64,000 bases of DNA from Hohaiivirga sp031546825 (lineage in GTDB: Bacteria; Pseudomonadota; Alphaproteobacteria; Rhizobiales; Beijerinckiaceae): the NCBI GenBank assembly GCA_031546825.1, contig JAVBJU010000008.1, positions 1-64,000 of the forward strand. The letters are read 5' to 3'. Positions 9,190 through 17,533 of the stretch are shown piece by piece (the first letter of the stretch is position 1; the number at the start of each line of letters is the position of its first letter). The position numbers and the translations under genes were made by a program. Below the pieces are notes generated by a model, which was not told the DNA's origin, searched no databases, and saw only the letters and a program-made list of their open reading frames with translations.

Positions 9190-11150
9190 CAGCGCTTCGC
9201 CTTTCTCTGGTTGCTTCGACAGCGCTTTTTTCAATCATCGGGGTATCGGGCGCGGGGGCTCAAATCGTACCGGATGGCGGCACGGCGACCAGCATGACCA
9301 CCGGTGCCTCCGGCCGCCCGACAATCTCAATTGCTCCGGTCAGCCCAGGCGGTGTTTCGCACAACACCTATTCACAGTTTTCGGTTGCACCCGTTGGTGC
9401 CAATCTTGACAACACCACCACGCGAGCCACCATCATCGTCAATCAGGTGACCTCGACCAGCCGTTCCTACCTCTACGGCCCCGTCGAAGTGTTGGGGTCG
9501 CGCGCCCATGTGGTGCTGGCCAATCCGAACGGCATCACGGTTGATGGCGGCACCTTCGTCAATACCGGCGGCGTCGTGTTGTCGGGCGGTACTGTACGTT
9601 ACGACAGCTCTGGCAATCCAATCGTCCCCACCGGGTCCGGCGATATCGCTGTCGGCCGTTATGGCCTTGGCGGCACGATGAGCACCCTGCAGTTACTCGC
9701 TGCACGCATCAAGGTAGATGGCCCCATTGTCAATGAGCATGTCTCACCAAACGCAGAAATATCCCTGCTGGCGGGCAATTCCGAGCTGACCCTGGATACG
9801 AATGTGCCCGCCTCCAGCACATTGCGCCCGCTTGTCAAAGCGCGGCGCAATCTCGATAGCAGCACGAGTGAGGTTCTGGTCGATGTGACACCCAACGGCT
9901 ATATGAGCGCAAGTCGCGTCAAAATAGCGGTTTCAGCCAAGGGAGCGGGCGTTAATTTCGATGGCTTTGGCAAATCAACCGTCGGGACTTTCACCATTGA
10001 TGCCTCCGGAAAAATCTCAAGCCGTGGCGGCACGATTCTCGGTGAAAGCGGTGTTAAGCTGAGCGGTGCTTCAGTTGCCATCCTCAATGCACCCGATCGT
10101 GCGAGCTATCTTTCCTCGAATTCCGGCCCCGTCACGGTATTGGCCAATTCCGGCAATATTGATGTGCTTGGACAGATTATCGGTGCGCGGCAGGGCGATG
10201 ATCCGGATGCGCGCGGCGCCGTGACGCTTCAGGCGACAGGCGACATCAACATTTTCACTGAGAGCGCCGACCGCTTAGCGCTTGCCTATGGCGCATCCGG
10301 AGACGTTGTGATCGACGCTGGCGGCAATATTACCAATAACAGCGGGCGTATCCTGTCCAATGGCACGGTATATGTCCATGCCGGGGCGACGCTAAATAAT
10401 CTGACCCAAACGGTTGGCGCTGTGGCGAGTGGTACGCCCCAGGTAACCACCACGAGAAAACGCTTCTGGCTGTCCTGGCTGTTTGGCAAGAAGAAGCGGA
10501 TCATAACCACATTCGATTACGGCCAGTTGCGCTTGCCCGGCGAGCGGGCGTTGATATTCGCGGCCAATGTCGTGATTAATGCCGACAAAGTGGTCAATAG
10601 TGGTGAGATTTCGGCAGCTGACGGCTCGCTAGCGATCACCGCACGGGCGGTTGAGAACAACGCGATCTGGACCGGTTCTGGCAGTTTCGAAAAGAATTGC
10701 CGCATCACCTGTTGGGCTAGGGGATCGAGCACAGTCAATGCCACCGGCGGCGTGATGAATGCTCAATACGGCCTGTCGATTGATGCCACAGAAAGCCTCA
10801 GCAACAACGGCGGTTTCATTATCGCCTACGGCAATTTGGCGATCAATGCTGCGAGTGTAACAAACAGCGCCGCTTTCGTGCCTACCATCGTCAACCGGCC
10901 GAGCGGGCTGGGTAATTTCTGGGCCGGTCCAACCGCCTGGCTCGGCTACCAGCCAATCGGCGGCTATATTTACGCGCCCATCGGTTCCGTCACCATCACT
11001 TCCGGTGCCCCAGTCGTCATCGACGGTGGCGTTATCGAAGGCAAGACCGGCACCGACATCCCGAATGGAACGACGGAGATCCGTAACGCCAAACCCATCG
11101 GCCCACCACACGGAAAGCCCATCGGACAGTTCAGGGATTTCATTCCATGA
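9186..11150 (+). CDS. Short two-partner secretion exoprotein (TpsA, haemagglutinin-like TPS domain)
   Basis: A 654-residue protein with a signal peptide (residues 1-25, cleavage near GAGAQ) and a TPS domain (about 35-230). The domain contains VNQVTSTSRSYLYGPVEVLG and the NPNG motif in VVLANPNGITVDGGTF; the NPNL motif is not recognisable. The rest is a short beta-helix with haemagglutinin-type repeats. An unusual cationic/aromatic patch, RKRFWLSWLFGKKKR, sits near residue 430, and two Cys lie in NCRITCW. No toxin domain is visible and the C-terminus is Pro/Gly-rich. It overlaps ialB upstream and the transporter gene downstream by four bases each, as expected for a cognate tpsA-tpsB pair. The function of the secreted product is unknown. 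Confidence 0.85.
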   Translation: MTALRLSLVASTALFSIIGVSGAGAQIVPDGGTATSMTTGASGRPTISIAPVSPGGVSHNTYSQFSVAPVGANLDNTTTRATIIVNQVTSTSRSYLYGPVEVLGSRAHVVLANPNGITVDGGTFVNTGGVVLSGGTVRYDSSGNPIVPTGSGDIAVGRYGLGGTMSTLQLLAARIKVDGPIVNEHVSPNAEISLLAGNSELTLDTNVPASSTLRPLVKARRNLDSSTSEVLVDVTPNGYMSASRVKIAVSAKGAGVNFDGFGKSTVGTFTIDASGKISSRGGTILGESGVKLSGASVAILNAPDRASYLSSNSGPVTVLANSGNIDVLGQIIGARQGDDPDARGAVTLQATGDINIFTESADRLALAYGASGDVVIDAGGNITNNSGRILSNGTVYVHAGATLNNLTQTVGAVASGTPQVTTTRKRFWLSWLFGKKKRIITTFDYGQLRLPGERALIFAANVVINADKVVNSGEISAADGSLAITARAVENNAIWTGSGSFEKNCRITCWARGSSTVNATGGVMNAQYGLSIDATESLSNNGGFIIAYGNLAINAASVTNSAAFVPTIVNRPSGLGNFWAGPTAWLGYQPIGGYIYAPIGSVTITSGAPVVIDGGVIEGKTGTDIPNGTTEIRNAKPIGPPHGKPIGQFRDFIP

Positions 11151-11656
11151 GCAAGCGGAAGGGCGTAAAGGCACTGGTGGCGGTGGGTATTGCTTTTTCG
11201 CTGATCGGCCCCGCCCACGCGGCTGCATCGAAAGCAAAACAGGCACAACAGCCCGTAAAAAAGCCCGAACTGGTCGGACAGACCCTGACCGTTGGGACGC
11301 ATGATAAGGTGCCCGATGTAAAAGGTTTTGATCCCAAAGCCTGCTTTCCACTTGAGAAGATCGTCATCCGTGGCATTGAGCGGGTTGAGGTTGAGGCAGT
11401 GCGCAAGAAGGTCGAGCCTCTTGCCTATAAGTGCCTCGACAACAACCTCGTCAATGCACTGGTGATTGCCGTTAATGAAGTACATTCCAGCGCAGGTTGG
11501 GTGACGACACAAGGCACATTGCCCGATCAGGATATCCGTAAGAGCAAGATCCTGATGGTCGATGTCTACACCGGGCGCATTGGTAAGATCGTCTACAAGG
11601 AACCAGAAACCGACGAAGACCTTGCCCTCGGCGCACGGGTATCAAAGGCCTGGTAA
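11147..11656 (+). CDS. FhaC/ShlB-type TPS transporter, N-terminal POTRA part (ends at premature TAA)
   Basis: This frame encodes a signal peptide (about residues 1-27, ending PAHAA) and the start of a POTRA region (CFPLEKIVIRGIERVEVEAV; YTGRIGKIVY). By family, TpsB proteins are Omp85-superfamily outer-membrane pores that recognise the TPS domain and export the TpsA partner. The start overlaps the tpsA stop (ATGA at 11147). The frame stops at TAA 11654-11656 after SKAW. The same reading frame then continues open to 12988 with the second POTRA and the barrel, so this is a nonsense-interrupted gene rather than a separate small gene. A 169-residue fragment without a barrel could not transport anything. 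Confidence 0.8.
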   Translation: MSKRKGVKALVAVGIAFSLIGPAHAAASKAKQAQQPVKKPELVGQTLTVGTHDKVPDVKGFDPKACFPLEKIVIRGIERVEVEAVRKKVEPLAYKCLDNNLVNALVIAVNEVHSSAGWVTTQGTLPDQDIRKSKILMVDVYTGRIGKIVYKEPETDEDLALGARVSKAW

Positions 11657-12988
11657 CCGGTTTCGGAAGCTAAAGGCCCATGGGGGATTCTCCGGGGACT
11701 GAATAACTTCCTCGATGCGCTGGGTGCGCCCCTCGACAGTTTCCAACTCCTGAGCGGCAGGACCTTCGACGGCCTCAAGCCATGGGGCACATTCAATCTG
11801 CAACCCGGCGAACCGCTCCACATCGATCGCATCCAACAGAATGCCGATTTGATGAACCGGGTCTCATCAAACCACACCGAGGCCAAGCTCGAAGCCGGTA
11901 GCGAGCCGGGCACTTCGAACGTGATTTACGCCAATGCTCGCAAAGACAGTTTCCGTTTGCTGATCGGCTATGAAACCAACGGAGCCGCCCTCAATAATAC
12001 CGGCTCGACCGTCGATCAACGACTACGCATTGATGTCGCCAAAGATAACCTGATCGGTATCAACGACATGTGGCGCGGCACATTCGCGTCCGGTATCAAC
12101 ACCAACGAAGCAACGGCGAGCTTCCAGGTGCCCTGGCGACGATTTATGTTCAATCTCAATGGGTCGTATTCCGAGAGCTTGAATGATATTTCCCAGGGTG
12201 TGCAGTTGTTCAACCGTACCGGCATCGCGGCGGGAGGCGTATCCTACGCCGTTGAGCGCGCCAAAGACGTCACATCGAACCTTGATACATCGCTCACTTG
12301 GCGGCGCAGCGACCGCCATATCAACGATGTCGCGTTGAACGAACAGACGTTCTCAATCCTACGCATCGGCGGGTCGCGTACCCATCTGTTTGAGACCTGG
12401 CAATTCTATTATGGCGCGGGCGTCAACCGTGGCCTGACCTTGTTCGATGCCATCAGGGACCCAGCCCAAGCGACCAGGGACATGCCACGGGCGCAGTTCT
12501 GGAAGGCCGACGCGTCCACCGGAATCATGAAAGGGTTTAAGGACGTAGGCACATTTCGCCTTGATCTCAGCGGACAATGGACCGACCATCCCCTTTATTC
12601 CGACGACCAATTGACACTCGGATCATCAACCTCGATCCGTGGCTTCACCAATTACGCCGCCAAGGTTGATCGGGGGGCTGTCATCCGTTCGGAGTTTTCC
12701 TTCGTGCTGCCCGCCGAGAAAATCCTCGGCGACAACAAGGATAATCTCGTCCTAGCCCACGAGTTCCTCACGTCCGCCCAACCCTACATTTTTGCCGATT
12801 ACGGCTTTGGCCGCCAACTTGCTGATAAGCATGACGTTGCTCGTGCCGGTCTCGGCGGCGGCTTGCGCTACAATCACGGGCGCCTCATTTTCGATATCTC
12901 TTATGCCCGCGCCATCTATGAAAAAGGCACGCGCAACTACGGAAAGAGCTCCGAACTCTACTTTACCGCTTCCATGAAACTGTTTTGA
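11657..12988 (+). pseudogene. FhaC/ShlB-type TPS transporter, second POTRA and beta-barrel part (same frame, after TAA)
   Basis: Directly after the TAA at 11654 the same frame stays open for 443 codons. It encodes a POTRA-like stretch (LHIDRIQQNADLMNRV) and then a ShlB-type 16-stranded barrel, with DNLIGINDMWRG, a conserved-looking SSTSIRGFTNYA loop (VRGF/Y-like motif), and a C-terminal strand ending SMKLF with terminal Phe, as usual for outer-membrane proteins. A weak internal TTG at 11849 could start translation, but the product would lack a signal peptide. Codon quality is maintained throughout, so the stop is recent, a sequencing error, or recoded. With one sense codon at 11654 the protein would be 613 residues, slightly longer than the common 550-590. 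Confidence 0.8.
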
Positions 12989-13000
12989 AGGATGTTTCCC

Positions 13001-13852
13001 ATGCGTTCGTTTTCCCGCTTCGCGCTTCTGGTTGGCCTCGGGCTCGTCTCGTCAACGGCTGCATTCGCTCAAAAGGCCAAGACGCCTGAGCCCACCAAGG
13101 CTGCTGTCGCGACGGGCGATCTCGTCAAGAGCGGGCTGGAAGCACTGGATGCCAAGAAATATGACGTCGCTGTCAAAGCCTTCAATGATGCGTTCAATGG
13201 CGGCCAGGCGGATGGTGCGTTCTATCTCGGCCGGATGGTTGAACTCGGTGTTGGCATGCAGGCTGACCCCGACAAGGCCCGTGTGCTTTATCTCGCGGCA
13301 TCCGACAAGGGATCGGCCAAGGGTATGAACCGCATCGGTCTTATGCATTATCGCGGCGAGGGTGTATTGCAGGATTACAAGGCGGCCTTCGACATGATCT
13401 GCAAGGCTGCTGATCTCGGGGACGCCGATGCGCAGTTCAATTGCGCGGGCCTTTATGCTGAAAGTCGCGGCGTTGCCCAGGACAAGGCTAAGGCAATTAC
13501 CTATTACAAAAAAGCCGCTGATGGGGGCCATATAGGTGCCATGAATGCCCTCGCATTCGCTTATGTACAGGGCTTCGGCTCCAATCCTGATCTGAAACAG
13601 GCGCAGCCATATTTTGAAAAGGCAGCCATGCGCGGCAACCCGGTCGGTCTCTATGAACTCGGCAAGATGTACGAGGCTGGCCAGCCGATGGCGAAGGATA
13701 TGAACAAGGCGCACATGTACTACAACCTTGCCGCCGCTCGTCAGCATCCGCAAGCCCGCGCAGCGCTCGAGCGTGTCACCAACGATATGCAAGCCGCCGA
13801 TGTCGAGAAGGCTCAGGCCGCAGCAAAGGCGTGGAAGCCTGCTGCCCAGTAG
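13001..13852 (+). CDS. Exported Sel1-repeat (TPR-like) protein
   Basis: A 283-residue protein with a signal peptide (1-24, ending AAFAQ) and about five Sel1-like repeats from residue 65 to 260, for example AFYLGRMVELGVG, GMNRIGLMHYRGEG, AKAITYYKKAADGGHIGAM and GLYELGKMYEAGQ. Sel1 repeats form alpha-solenoids used for protein-protein contacts, often in the periplasm. The ATG at 13001 is chosen over 12992 because AAGGA at 88-92 of the preceding line abuts 12992 but is well spaced from 13001. It starts about a dozen bases after the transporter stop and is the last gene of the operon, so it may be a periplasmic accessory of the TPS system (inference). Confidence 0.9.
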   Translation: MRSFSRFALLVGLGLVSSTAAFAQKAKTPEPTKAAVATGDLVKSGLEALDAKKYDVAVKAFNDAFNGGQADGAFYLGRMVELGVGMQADPDKARVLYLAASDKGSAKGMNRIGLMHYRGEGVLQDYKAAFDMICKAADLGDADAQFNCAGLYAESRGVAQDKAKAITYYKKAADGGHIGAMNALAFAYVQGFGSNPDLKQAQPYFEKAAMRGNPVGLYELGKMYEAGQPMAKDMNKAHMYYNLAAARQHPQARAALERVTNDMQAADVEKAQAAAKAWKPAAQ

Positions 13853-13954
13853 TAAGGACGTTTGTTTCGGGGACAATATGCGAAATTAGCTGCCCTGTCA
13901 TTCGGCGCAGCCGTCAAGTGGTAAGCTGACGCCACACACAAGCTATGACGACAG

Positions 13955-13983
13955 AAGGGGCGGCCATTGCGCCGCCCTTTTGC
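13955..13983 (+). terminator. Rho-independent terminator of the ialB-tpsA-tpsB-sel1 operon
   Basis: AAGGGGCGGC and GCCGCCCTTTT flank the six-base loop CATTGC, giving a GC-rich stem of nine to ten pairs followed by a T-run. It lies 100 bases after the Sel1 gene and before the convergent DUF5681 gene. Confidence 0.8.
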
Positions 13984-14033
13984 ATATGGGCCCGCTGGTG
14001 TGCGCCGGGCCAAGGTTTTTAGAGACCAAGATT

Positions 14034-14918
14034 TTACGCCATATTGAGCTCCTGCAAGGCTTTGGTTCTGAGATGATCGCCGTATTCTTCAATGGTTTCA
14101 TATCCAGCTTCGGTCAGGAGTGCACGTATCGACATGGGTGAAGTCCGCAGAAGGACTTTGGCGTCGGGGGCGTCCTTGACCACTTCGTGCAGTTCCTTGA
14201 GGAGGCCACGTTTTGACAGGGCATCATAATACCCCATATCATTGAGAAGCTCCCCATCGGTCCACCGGAAACGAGGCGGCAAGCCAAAGTCGAACAGCAT
14301 TATGACGATGGTGAGGGCTGATCTATTCTGAAGTCGGTCATTGGGGTTGTCGGGTCCCAGTTGGCGCTCATCCAAAGTGGCCTTGATCAACAATGCCTCG
14401 CGGATGGCCATAACATTATTAATGGCAGCTTCGTGCCCTTTGCTGACTGGTCCGTTGAATGTGACGTGACCGTCTTCATGCAAGACAACGTCATCGGGGT
14501 GGGGGTATAGATTATCCGCGGGGTAGCCTTTGGCGATGAGAGCGGAATACTTTTCTTTGTAATCTGCCCAGAAGTGGTAGTTTTCCCAGAATTCCTGCTT
14601 TGCCTCAGCCTCGCAGCGCATGGTGAGATGGGTGATTTCCCGCTGGGCGAGAGGATTACCCTTCAGCGCTGTGGCGATCTGAGCACGGATCACGGCCTCC
14701 TTGGTCGAAATCCTTCTGGTTTCTTCGCCTTCGCGGATGGTGAGTTTGCGCCCCACCACCTCAAGGATCAGATCGCGAATGCTGCTCGGGATTGGCTCGG
14801 ACAAAGATTTTCGGGGCCTGCCGGCAGGGTTTCCAGACTGGCCTTTTGCGAACCTTTTGCCTTCCGGAGGTTTGCCATAACCGATGGCAGGGGCATTTTT
14901 GGACTTTGCTTTGCTCAT
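14034..14918 (-). CDS. DUF5681 domain-containing protein
   Basis: A 294-residue protein whose N-terminus has the DUF5681 signature: GYGKPPEGKRFAKGQSGN followed by PAGRPRK (about residues 13-36), a basic segment found in proteins near phage-like and mobile genes. The remainder is helical and charged with no catalytic motif recognised. Its ATG at 14918 overlaps the last codon of the methyltransferase gene (ATGA), so the two are probably translated together. DUF5681 proteins often accompany ParB/methyltransferase and terminase-like genes; the biochemical role is unknown. It converges on the Sel1 operon with the terminator in between. Confidence 0.8.
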   Translation of the reverse strand: MSKAKSKNAPAIGYGKPPEGKRFAKGQSGNPAGRPRKSLSEPIPSSIRDLILEVVGRKLTIREGEETRRISTKEAVIRAQIATALKGNPLAQREITHLTMRCEAEAKQEFWENYHFWADYKEKYSALIAKGYPADNLYPHPDDVVLHEDGHVTFNGPVSKGHEAAINNVMAIREALLIKATLDERQLGPDNPNDRLQNRSALTIVIMLFDFGLPPRFRWTDGELLNDMGYYDALSKRGLLKELHEVVKDAPDAKVLLRTSPMSIRALLTEAGYETIEEYGDHLRTKALQELNMA

Positions 14919-16263
14919 GACAAGATACCCATCCCGAGACGGTCGATAGCGATGGCCTCAAACGATTTTTTGGTTGTGGCGAGGATTGCTCGCTTGCCGG
15001 TGAGTTTTTGCCAACGGGCGATGACGGTATCGCAATAGAGCGGGTCGTATTCGATAATGCGCGCCCTGCGCCCGCAGGTCTCGGCGGCGATGAGCGTCGT
15101 GCCGGAACCGCCAAAAATATCAAGCACGGTCTCACCGCGGCGCGAGCAGTCGCGGATGGCGTCAGCGACGAGCGCGACCGGCTTAACGGTGGGATGCATG
15201 GCGAGTTCTTCGTCACGGTTTGCGCCAAAACTGCTGATGCCGGCGTAATCCCAGACATTGGTGCGGTAACGGCGGTTTCGCCAAGGCCAAAACTGTTGGT
15301 GTGGGGTGCGGTACCGTTTTTGAATACGAACACCAGTTCATGGCGAGAACGATAAAAGGAGCCCATACCACCGTTGGTCTTGTTCCAGACACAGAGGTTT
15401 TTGAGTTCCGTGAAAGCCACTTCCCCGGCATCGAGCAATTCGCGCATGTGACGCCAATCCATGCAGACGAAGGCGATGGCGCCGTCGCGGGATGAGGCGG
15501 CGGCATTGGAGAGCGTGATGGTGAGGAATTTGGCAAATGCCTCAGGCGACATCTCGCCGGAAGCACATGCGAACTCACGATGGCGTTTTCTGCCGAGCCC
15601 GCTGACATGGCCGTCAATAGGCACGTTGTAGGGTGGGTCGGTAAAGATGAGATCGATCTTCTCATCCTGAAGGAGTGCTCGGTAATCTTGTTTCTCGCGG
15701 GCATCGCCGCACAGGAGGCGGTGATTACCAAGCAGCCACAGATCGCCGCGCCGCGACACTGCCTGCTCAGGCGGCGGTGGAATGGCATCGGCGGGAGAGG
15801 GCGCGGGCTCAGTGGAGCGTTCGCGTTTGCCGTCGAGAATGAAATCGGTCTCGGCGAGGGCGAAACCGGTGAGGGAAAGGTCGAATTCCGTATCGATCAG
15901 GAATTGCAGCTCAGTGCTCAAAATATCTTGATCCCAGCCGGCATTCAGCGCCAGCTTGTTATCGGCCAAAATATAGGCGCGCCGCTCGCACTCCGAGAGA
16001 TGAGACAGCCGGATGGTTGGGGCTGATTTGAAGCCGAGTTGTTTTGCGGCCAGGATCCGCCCATGGCCCGCGATGATTTCGTTGGTGTCGGAGATCAGGA
16101 CCGGATTGGTGAAACCAAAAGTTTTGATGCTGTCGGCGATCTGTTTGATTTGTTTGTCGGAATGGGTGCGGGCATTGCCGGGATAGGGTCGGAGCTCCGT
16201 AATCGGTAGTTCCTTGATCTCAGTGGAATGGAACGGTTTTGGGTGAAGAGCCTTTGTGGGCAT
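14915..16263 (-). pseudogene. ParB-domain DNA methyltransferase (N4/N6 type), frameshifted
   Basis: The ATG at 16263 (AGGA eight bases upstream) begins a ParB/Srx-like domain, residues 15-105 (ELPITELRPYPGNARTHSD; NEIIAGHGRILAAKQLG). A methyltransferase domain follows with motif IV DPPY at about 209-212. The protein should continue with a region like YRTNVWDYAG and motif I FGGSGTT, but these lie in the -1 frame: the segment 15199-14915 reads MHPTVKPVALVADAI, DIFGGSGTT and ends at 14915. Restoring one G/C in ACCG(G)CCGTT near 15,272 joins the frames. The order DPPY then FxGxG is that of beta-class adenine methyltransferases. Such fusions sit in prophages and islands. Unless the sequence is wrong, the truncated product lacks the SAM-binding motif. 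Confidence 0.8.
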
Positions 16264-16751
16264 AGCGTTATTCCTTTTGGTGGATGTCACAATTGGTATG
16301 CTGTCAGGGCGTATGTGTTTGCGGCACGGATGCACGTGCATCCGGGTTACAAAATTTGACATGACGGACGAGCATTCCATGTTGACACGCGTCAGTGGGA
16401 ATCACTGTCCTTCTGCCACTATCAGTGATTTGGTTCGGGTCGAGACGGTGATCTGCCAGCGAACCCTGAGTTACGCGCGCAATCCACGCCTCTCCACATT
16501 CGAAAAAAATAATCTGGCGGCATCTTCGCCATTTCTTCTCCCCTTATCCCCTAGGGTACCCAGGAATTTAGGGGTGTTTTGACCGTTAAATTGAGGGAGT
16601 ATTGGGCAAGCGTCTACGCCCGCACCCGCGGGCATGGCTTTTCTTGCGCCAGTATGCAGGCAGTCTCTTCTGCAATGATTTGTCACCTTCTCCGACTTGT
16701 ATTCCGGTGCACAGGAAGCGTTGATGTCAGACGGAGATAAGGAGATGACCC
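16264..16751. other. Intergenic region between divergent methyltransferase and Cys-rich protein genes
   Basis: There is no convincing gene in this 488-base stretch. A 108-codon frame at 16256-16582 lacks any recognisable sequence and overlaps the methyltransferase start. A small CCCCTA...TAGGGG inverted repeat lies around 16548-16577, followed by TGTTTT. Promoters for both flanking transcription units are expected here; a TTGACA-like hexamer occurs near 16381, but no clear -10 partner was identified. Confidence 0.5.
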
Positions 16752-17057
16752 ATGACCTATGTGTTTGAGGACGATCTGCATTTCGATGTGACGAGGATTT
16801 TTCCGACAGTGGAGGCCGCCATGGGTGAGATCCGGCGGCGGGTGGCGTTGCCGTATGAGCACGAGGACAATGAAGCGCCGTGCGTGTCGCCGACCTGCGG
16901 CTGCCGGCGGTATTGCATCTATGAATGCGGGGAAAGGGACCTTCCTTATGCCGGGTATCCGGGCCGCAAGGTACATGTCTGCACGATCTCTGCCGAAGGG
17001 GTGGTCTGGGAGGACGGCTTTGAAGCGGAACTGACAAACTGGGAAGTCGATTGTTAA
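16752..17057 (+). CDS. Small cysteine-rich hypothetical protein
   Basis: A 101-residue protein preceded by AAGGAG seven to eight bases upstream of the ATG. It is acidic at the N-terminus (FEDDLHFDVTRIFPTVEAAM) and has a dense cysteine cluster in the middle (CVSPTCGCRRYCIYECGE, about residues 44-61), with two further Cys later, suggesting metal binding or disulfides. I do not recognise a named family. It lies just upstream of the DUF2924-recombinase pair and its stop overlaps the proposed start of DUF2924, so it is likely part of the same mobile module. Confidence 0.65.
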   Translation: MTYVFEDDLHFDVTRIFPTVEAAMGEIRRRVALPYEHEDNEAPCVSPTCGCRRYCIYECGERDLPYAGYPGRKVHVCTISAEGVVWEDGFEAELTNWEVDC

Positions 17058-17533
17058 CGCCGGTGCACCATCAAGTTGAAGACGAAACCCAACGAGATAT
17101 CAATGTCCTGCTGAACCGCGTTGAGGGCGGCGATCTGGATAACCTGCGCCTCATCTGGCGCAATCATCTCGGCGGTCGTTTTCCGGAATACTTGCCTAAA
17201 TGGCTCCTCATTCAGATATTTGGTTACCGCCTGCAGGTTGAAGCTTATGGCGATCTCGATCCGATTGTGAAACGCCGCCTGCGGCAGGGTGCGGATAACT
17301 GCATGCCCTTTGCGACCCGGTCTCCCACCGCAGAAAATGGCACGACATTGGCGCCTGGAACGCTCATCGTGCGGGAATGGAAGGGCCGTTCCGAGCGTGT
17401 CATGGTGCTCGAAAAGGGCTTCGCTTGGAATGGCCGGAACTGGAACAGTCTGTCACAGATCGCCAAAGCGCTGACTGGCACCCATTGGAATGGCCACCGC
17501 TTTTTCTTTGGCAATAGGGCCAAATCACCATGA
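17051..17533 (+). CDS. DUF2924 domain-containing protein, recombinase-associated
   Basis: A 160-residue protein with the DUF2924 pattern: LIWRNHLGGRFPEYLPKWLL near residue 35, then LIVREWKGRSERVMVLEKGF, WNGRNWNSLSQIAKALTGTH and WNGHRFFF at the C-terminus. DUF2924 genes almost always precede a large serine recombinase in alphaproteobacterial islands and phages; the function is unproven but may assist recombination. No ATG is available near the N-terminus: the TTG at 17051 (overlapping the previous stop) or a GTG at 17063 may start it. Its TGA overlaps the recombinase ATG (ATGA, 17530), indicating coupling. Confidence 0.85.
   Translation: MLTPVHHQVEDETQRDINVLLNRVEGGDLDNLRLIWRNHLGGRFPEYLPKWLLIQIFGYRLQVEAYGDLDPIVKRRLRQGADNCMPFATRSPTAENGTTLAPGTLIVREWKGRSERVMVLEKGFAWNGRNWNSLSQIAKALTGTHWNGHRFFFGNRAKSP

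Noticed and set aside
16256..16582. 108-codon plus-strand frame upstream of the methyltransferase gene
   Set aside because: No ribosome-binding site pattern, composition unlike a protein, and overlap with the methyltransferase start region.
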